Assembly (NCBI RefSeq): GCF_002754245.1
Contig: NZ_PEEX01000001.1
Span: forward strand, 1,468,001-1,532,000
Source: Chryseobacterium sp. 52
GTDB taxonomy: Bacteria; Bacteroidota; Bacteroidia; Flavobacteriales; Weeksellaceae
DNA: 64,000 nucleotides
Reading direction: 5' to 3'
This document shows positions 61,352 to 64,000 of the stretch, in pieces. The position numbers were made by a program, and so were the translations under genes. Positions within the stretch are counted from its first letter, which is position 1. Each line of letters begins with the position of its first letter. Below the pieces are notes generated by a model, which saw nothing but the letters and a program-made list of their open reading frames with translations, did not search any database and had not been told where the DNA came from.

Positions 61352-61762
61352 TTAAAACGTAATTTCATTTTCGCTTAAAAATGCCACACCGGTTTTTATC
61401 GTGGTATAGATATCGCCTTCACAATCTCGATATGAACATGCATAAATTTCTTCAATCCACTTATTATTCATAAAAATTAAATTCAAATATTCGTTTTTTC
61501 TTAAATTATTTTTGATGGATAAATAATCTCCTTCTTTGGGTGTGTAGGGAAAACTGAAAACATTTTCTGAATTGATTTTCTCGATAATCTCTTCTTTTAT
61601 ATTTTGAACATATCCAATTTCTGAACTTATCATTAAATAATCTTCGTCTTCAGATTTTTCTGTCACTTCATTTTTTCCTGTAATAGTTTCTAATACCCAA
61701 TAATATTTTGAGTTCTTCTTAGAATGTGTTCCCAGTACTTTTTCTTCTAAAAGTATTTTCAT
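61352..61762 (-). CDS. Hypothetical protein between tsaD and rsmE
   Basis: A 136-residue acidic, soluble protein (MKILLEEKVLGTHSKKNSKY...). Its ATG overlaps the tsaD stop by 4 bases (ATGA), so it is coupled. The sequence is rich in Glu, Ile, Asn and Lys with a CSYRDCEGD stretch. I do not recognise a family; position suggests a role near translation but nothing in the sequence proves it. Confidence 0.75.
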   Translation of the reverse strand: MKILLEEKVLGTHSKKNSKYYWVLETITGKNEVTEKSEDEDYLMISSEIGYVQNIKEEIIEKINSENVFSFPYTPKEGDYLSIKNNLRKNEYLNLIFMNNKWIEEIYACSYRDCEGDIYTTIKTGVAFLSENEITF

Positions 61763-62775
61763 AAATCGTATTTTGCTGTCGCTGTTGTTCTTATATCTGT
61801 AAATTCTCCGCGCTCATATTTCAGTTGAGCAACCATAGCGATCATTGCTGCGTTATCGGTAGTATATTCAAATTTAGGAATATAGATATTCCATCCTAAT
61901 TTTTCTCTGTTGTCTTCCATAGCCTTTCTCAATGCAGAGTTAGCAGAAACTCCTCCGGCAATGGCTGCTTCTTTGATCCCCAGTTCTTTTGCTGCTTTTT
62001 CAAATTTGTTCATTAAAATTTCAATGATCGTTCTTTGAACAGAAGCACAAAGGTCGTTTAGATTTTCTTTGATGAAATCAGGATTTTTTCTGACCTCTTT
62101 CTGAATAAAATAAAGGACTGACGTTTTGATACCACTGAAAGAATAATCATAATTTTCCATTCTGGGTTTGTTGAACGTAAAAGCGTCAGGATTTCCTTCC
62201 CTGGCCAGTCGGTCTATAATAGGCCCGGCAGGGTAGTCCAGATCAAAGATCTTTCCGATTTTGTCAAAAGCTTCTCCTGCTGCATCATCAATCGTTTTTC
62301 CGATAATTTCCATATCAAAATAATCTTTAACCAATACAATCATTGTGTGCCCTCCGCTTACCGTGAGACACAGAAAAGGGAATTTTGGCGGCATAGGATT
62401 TGCATCCTCAATGAAATGGGCTAAAATATGGGCCTGGAGGTGGTTAACTTCAATTAACGGAACATTTAAACTCATTGCCAAAGACTTAGCAAATGACGTT
62501 CCTACAAGAAGTGATCCTAAAAGTCCGGGGCCACGTGTAAATCCTATAGCTGAAATAGCATTTTGTTGTATATTTGCTTTAGTAATAGATTTTTCAACAA
62601 CGGGAATTATATTTTGCTGATGCGCTCGCGATGCCAGTTCAGGGACTACACCACCGTATTCTTTATGGATGGCCTGAGTCGCGGCAATGTTCGACAGAAT
62701 ACAGTTTCCCTTGATGATAGCTGCTGAGGTGTCGTCGCAAGACGATTCAATACCTAAAATTATAGAGTCGCTCAT
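61759..62775 (-). CDS. tsaD: tRNA threonylcarbamoyladenosine transferase subunit TsaD
   Basis: A 338-residue ASKHA-fold protein that transfers threonylcarbamoyl to A37 of ANN-reading tRNAs, working with TsaB and TsaE. It shows GIESSCDDTSAA, GGVVPELASRAH, GPGLLGSLLVG, the metal site NHLQAH (His112, His116), SGGHTMIV, DAAGEAFDKIG and AIAGGVSAN. The product is the substrate of MtaB encoded at 11.5 kb. The first gene of an operon with a small unknown gene and rsmE. Confidence 0.96.
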   Translation of the reverse strand: MSDSIILGIESSCDDTSAAIIKGNCILSNIAATQAIHKEYGGVVPELASRAHQQNIIPVVEKSITKANIQQNAISAIGFTRGPGLLGSLLVGTSFAKSLAMSLNVPLIEVNHLQAHILAHFIEDANPMPPKFPFLCLTVSGGHTMIVLVKDYFDMEIIGKTIDDAAGEAFDKIGKIFDLDYPAGPIIDRLAREGNPDAFTFNKPRMENYDYSFSGIKTSVLYFIQKEVRKNPDFIKENLNDLCASVQRTIIEILMNKFEKAAKELGIKEAAIAGGVSANSALRKAMEDNREKLGWNIYIPKFEYTTDNAAMIAMVAQLKYERGEFTDIRTTATAKYDL

Positions 62776-62779
62776 AATA

Positions 62780-64000
62780 ATGGCAAAGTTAGAGAATAAT
62801 AACGAGAATGAGAATAAAAAATCAGTAGCTGAGAACCTAAGTGATCAGGTACAAAAGACTGTTGGTAATGTAGAAGATGCTGTAAAGGAGACAGTTAAAG
62901 GTGCATCTGAACTGGCGTCAGATGCTATTCATCATCCCGTAGAGACGGCTGAAGAATTTGGTAAACAGGCTGTAAAAGATGTGACCAGTTATTCCTGGTG
63001 GGGAAAACTTCTTCTCATCCTTTTCTGGCTGGGAGTGATTCTTGTTGGTGGAGTACTTACAGCAATTAATCTCCCTGCAACTAAACAATGGGCCGCAGAT
63101 CAGGCACTTCAGATCGTAAACAAAGATTTTAAATCCGGAATGTCTACAGAAAGTGTAGAAGTGGATTATTTCGGAGACGTTATTATAAAAGGATTGAAGA
63201 TCAAGGATTATAAAGGTCTTGAATTCATCAAAGCAAGAGAATTCAGGGCAAATTCTGACTGGATGTCTCTGGCATACAACGCTATTTCCGGGAACAGTAA
63301 CTCATTAAGTTTTAATTCCCTTACGCTTGTCAATGCAGATGTAAAAGTCATTACTTACAAAGGCGACAGCATTTCCAATTTTATCAGATTTACACAGCTT
63401 TTCGACAGTGGAAAGAAAAGAGATCCGAAAAAACCTGCTTTCCAGCTGAATTCCCGTGTACAGATCATTGATTCAAAAGTTTCGATTATCAGTCAGAATT
63501 CGCCGGGAGAACCTGGGAAATGGCTTACGGCAACAAATTTTAATTTAAAAGCTCCCAATGTAAAGGTAAACGGACCTAATATTTCGGCGCTGATCAATAA
63601 TATGTCCTTCGTTACCGCCAGATGGGGGAAATCTCATTTTGTAGACACATTCTCTACAGAACTTTCTTTAACACATGAATTTCTGTCGTTAAAAGATCTT
63701 ACCTTAAATACAGATCACTCCCTGCTTCAGGGAAATATCAAGTTTAACCTTCATGACGGCTCATGGTCAGATTTTGCAGACCGTGTCCGTTGGGATATGG
63801 AAATTAAACAGGGAAGCCAGCTGAGTGGGTATGACATCAGCTACTTTGTAACGAATTGGGATAACTTTAAGCCTTTCAATCTGGCAGGGAAAATGACCGG
63901 CCCCTTGAATAAATTTCATCTGGAAAACTTCCTGATCAGAAACCCTGATGTGAATATTGCAACCAGAACCATGAAGGTGGACAGGCTGTTAAAAGGGAAT
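62780..64000 (+). CDS. tamB: Translocation/assembly module TamB-like protein, N-terminal part
   Basis: The first 407 residues of a large envelope protein that runs off the window. A charged, helical N-terminus of about 70 residues (MAKLENNNENENKKS, then alanine-valine repeats) precedes one membrane helix (about 78-98, LLLILFWLGVILVGGVLTAI). The periplasmic part then starts with NLPATKQWAADQALQIVNKDF and MSTESVEVDYFGDVIIKGLKI, the AsmA/TamB-type opening. TamB-like proteins help to insert or supply outer-membrane components. The gene diverges from tsaD with 4 bases between start codons. Confidence 0.82.
   Translation, partial: MAKLENNNENENKKSVAENLSDQVQKTVGNVEDAVKETVKGASELASDAIHHPVETAEEFGKQAVKDVTSYSWWGKLLLILFWLGVILVGGVLTAINLPATKQWAADQALQIVNKDFKSGMSTESVEVDYFGDVIIKGLKIKDYKGLEFIKAREFRANSDWMSLAYNAISGNSNSLSFNSLTLVNADVKVITYKGDSISNFIRFTQLFDSGKKRDPKKPAFQLNSRVQIIDSKVSIISQNSPGEPGKWLTATNFNLKAPNVKVNGPNISALINNMSFVTARWGKSHFVDTFSTELSLTHEFLSLKDLTLNTDHSLLQGNIKFNLHDGSWSDFADRVRWDMEIKQGSQLSGYDISYFVTNWDNFKPFNLAGKMTGPLNKFHLENFLIRNPDVNIATRTMKVDRLLKGN
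62784..62791 (-). promoter_or_regulatory. -7 element of tsaD inside the tamB start
   Basis: TAACTTTG on the minus strand (TAnnTTTG) lies at codons 2-4 of tamB, 8 bases before the tsaD ATG. Transcription would start within a few bases of the ATG, so the tsaD mRNA would be nearly leaderless. A -33 TTG is not evident. Confidence 0.4.

Overview
The window looks like chromosome from a Flavobacteriia member close to Chryseobacterium (Bacteroidota, Weeksellaceae). The reasons are the complete gldKLMN gliding/type IX secretion cluster, proteins with type A and type B T9SS sorting domains, SusD-era style lipoproteins without strong Shine-Dalgarno sites, TAnnTTTG -7 promoter elements, AT-rich spacers, and families typical of this group (DUF4270, DUF6496, DUF5977, DUF6443, grasp-with-spasm). 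The genus is inferred from gene content, not from a marker gene.

Layout. 0-7 kb: two POT peptide transporters (one cut by the edge), a secreted dipeptidyl-peptidase IV-type enzyme, an orphan double-glycine peptide, two small stress-like genes and a glucan-phosphorylase homologue that lacks the cofactor lysine. 7-16 kb: a possible PD-(D/E)XK protein, a type B T9SS cargo protein, mtaB, a glutamate-synthase-like FMN protein, an FKBP-like lipoprotein, an S4 RNA-binding protein and aroK. 16.3-17.1 kb: a tRNA cluster Lys-Leu-Lys followed by a partly duplicated Lys unit. 17-28.8 kb: panC, a half-length glycogen-synthase homologue, DUF4270, glmS, gldK-gldL-gldM-gldN, an FAD oxidoreductase and a SemiSWEET. 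28.8-36.6 kb: two small lipoproteins, a decayed small gene and a three-gene RND efflux operon (adaptor, pump, outer-membrane channel).

36.8-57.9 kb is the accessory part. It holds a T9SS type A cargo protein, a large DUF5977/RHS-like surface protein, a fibre-like protein and a 1,203-residue RHS protein whose C-terminal tip is followed after 4 nt by a probable immunity gene. Behind it lie fossils of a second tip/immunity pair and a DUF7336 gene, with a similar palindrome after each module. Further on are an XRE regulator, a G-run-rich island, an M20 peptidase, a low-complexity spacer, and a grasp-with-spasm RiPP locus on the minus strand. That locus encodes a GG-leader precursor, a secreted helical protein, an ATP-grasp enzyme, a previously hidden 54-residue protein, and a SPASM protein; the four genes downstream of the precursor overlap or nearly touch.

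57.9-64 kb returns to housekeeping genes: tRNA-Ser, ansA, a TrmH-type methyltransferase, rsmE, tsaD, and the start of tamB, which diverges from tsaD with only 4 nt between the two start codons. No CRISPR array, rRNA, insertion sequence or integrase was seen. The most interesting parts are the grasp-with-spasm locus with its embedded small protein and the palindrome-punctuated toxin/immunity remnants behind the RHS gene.
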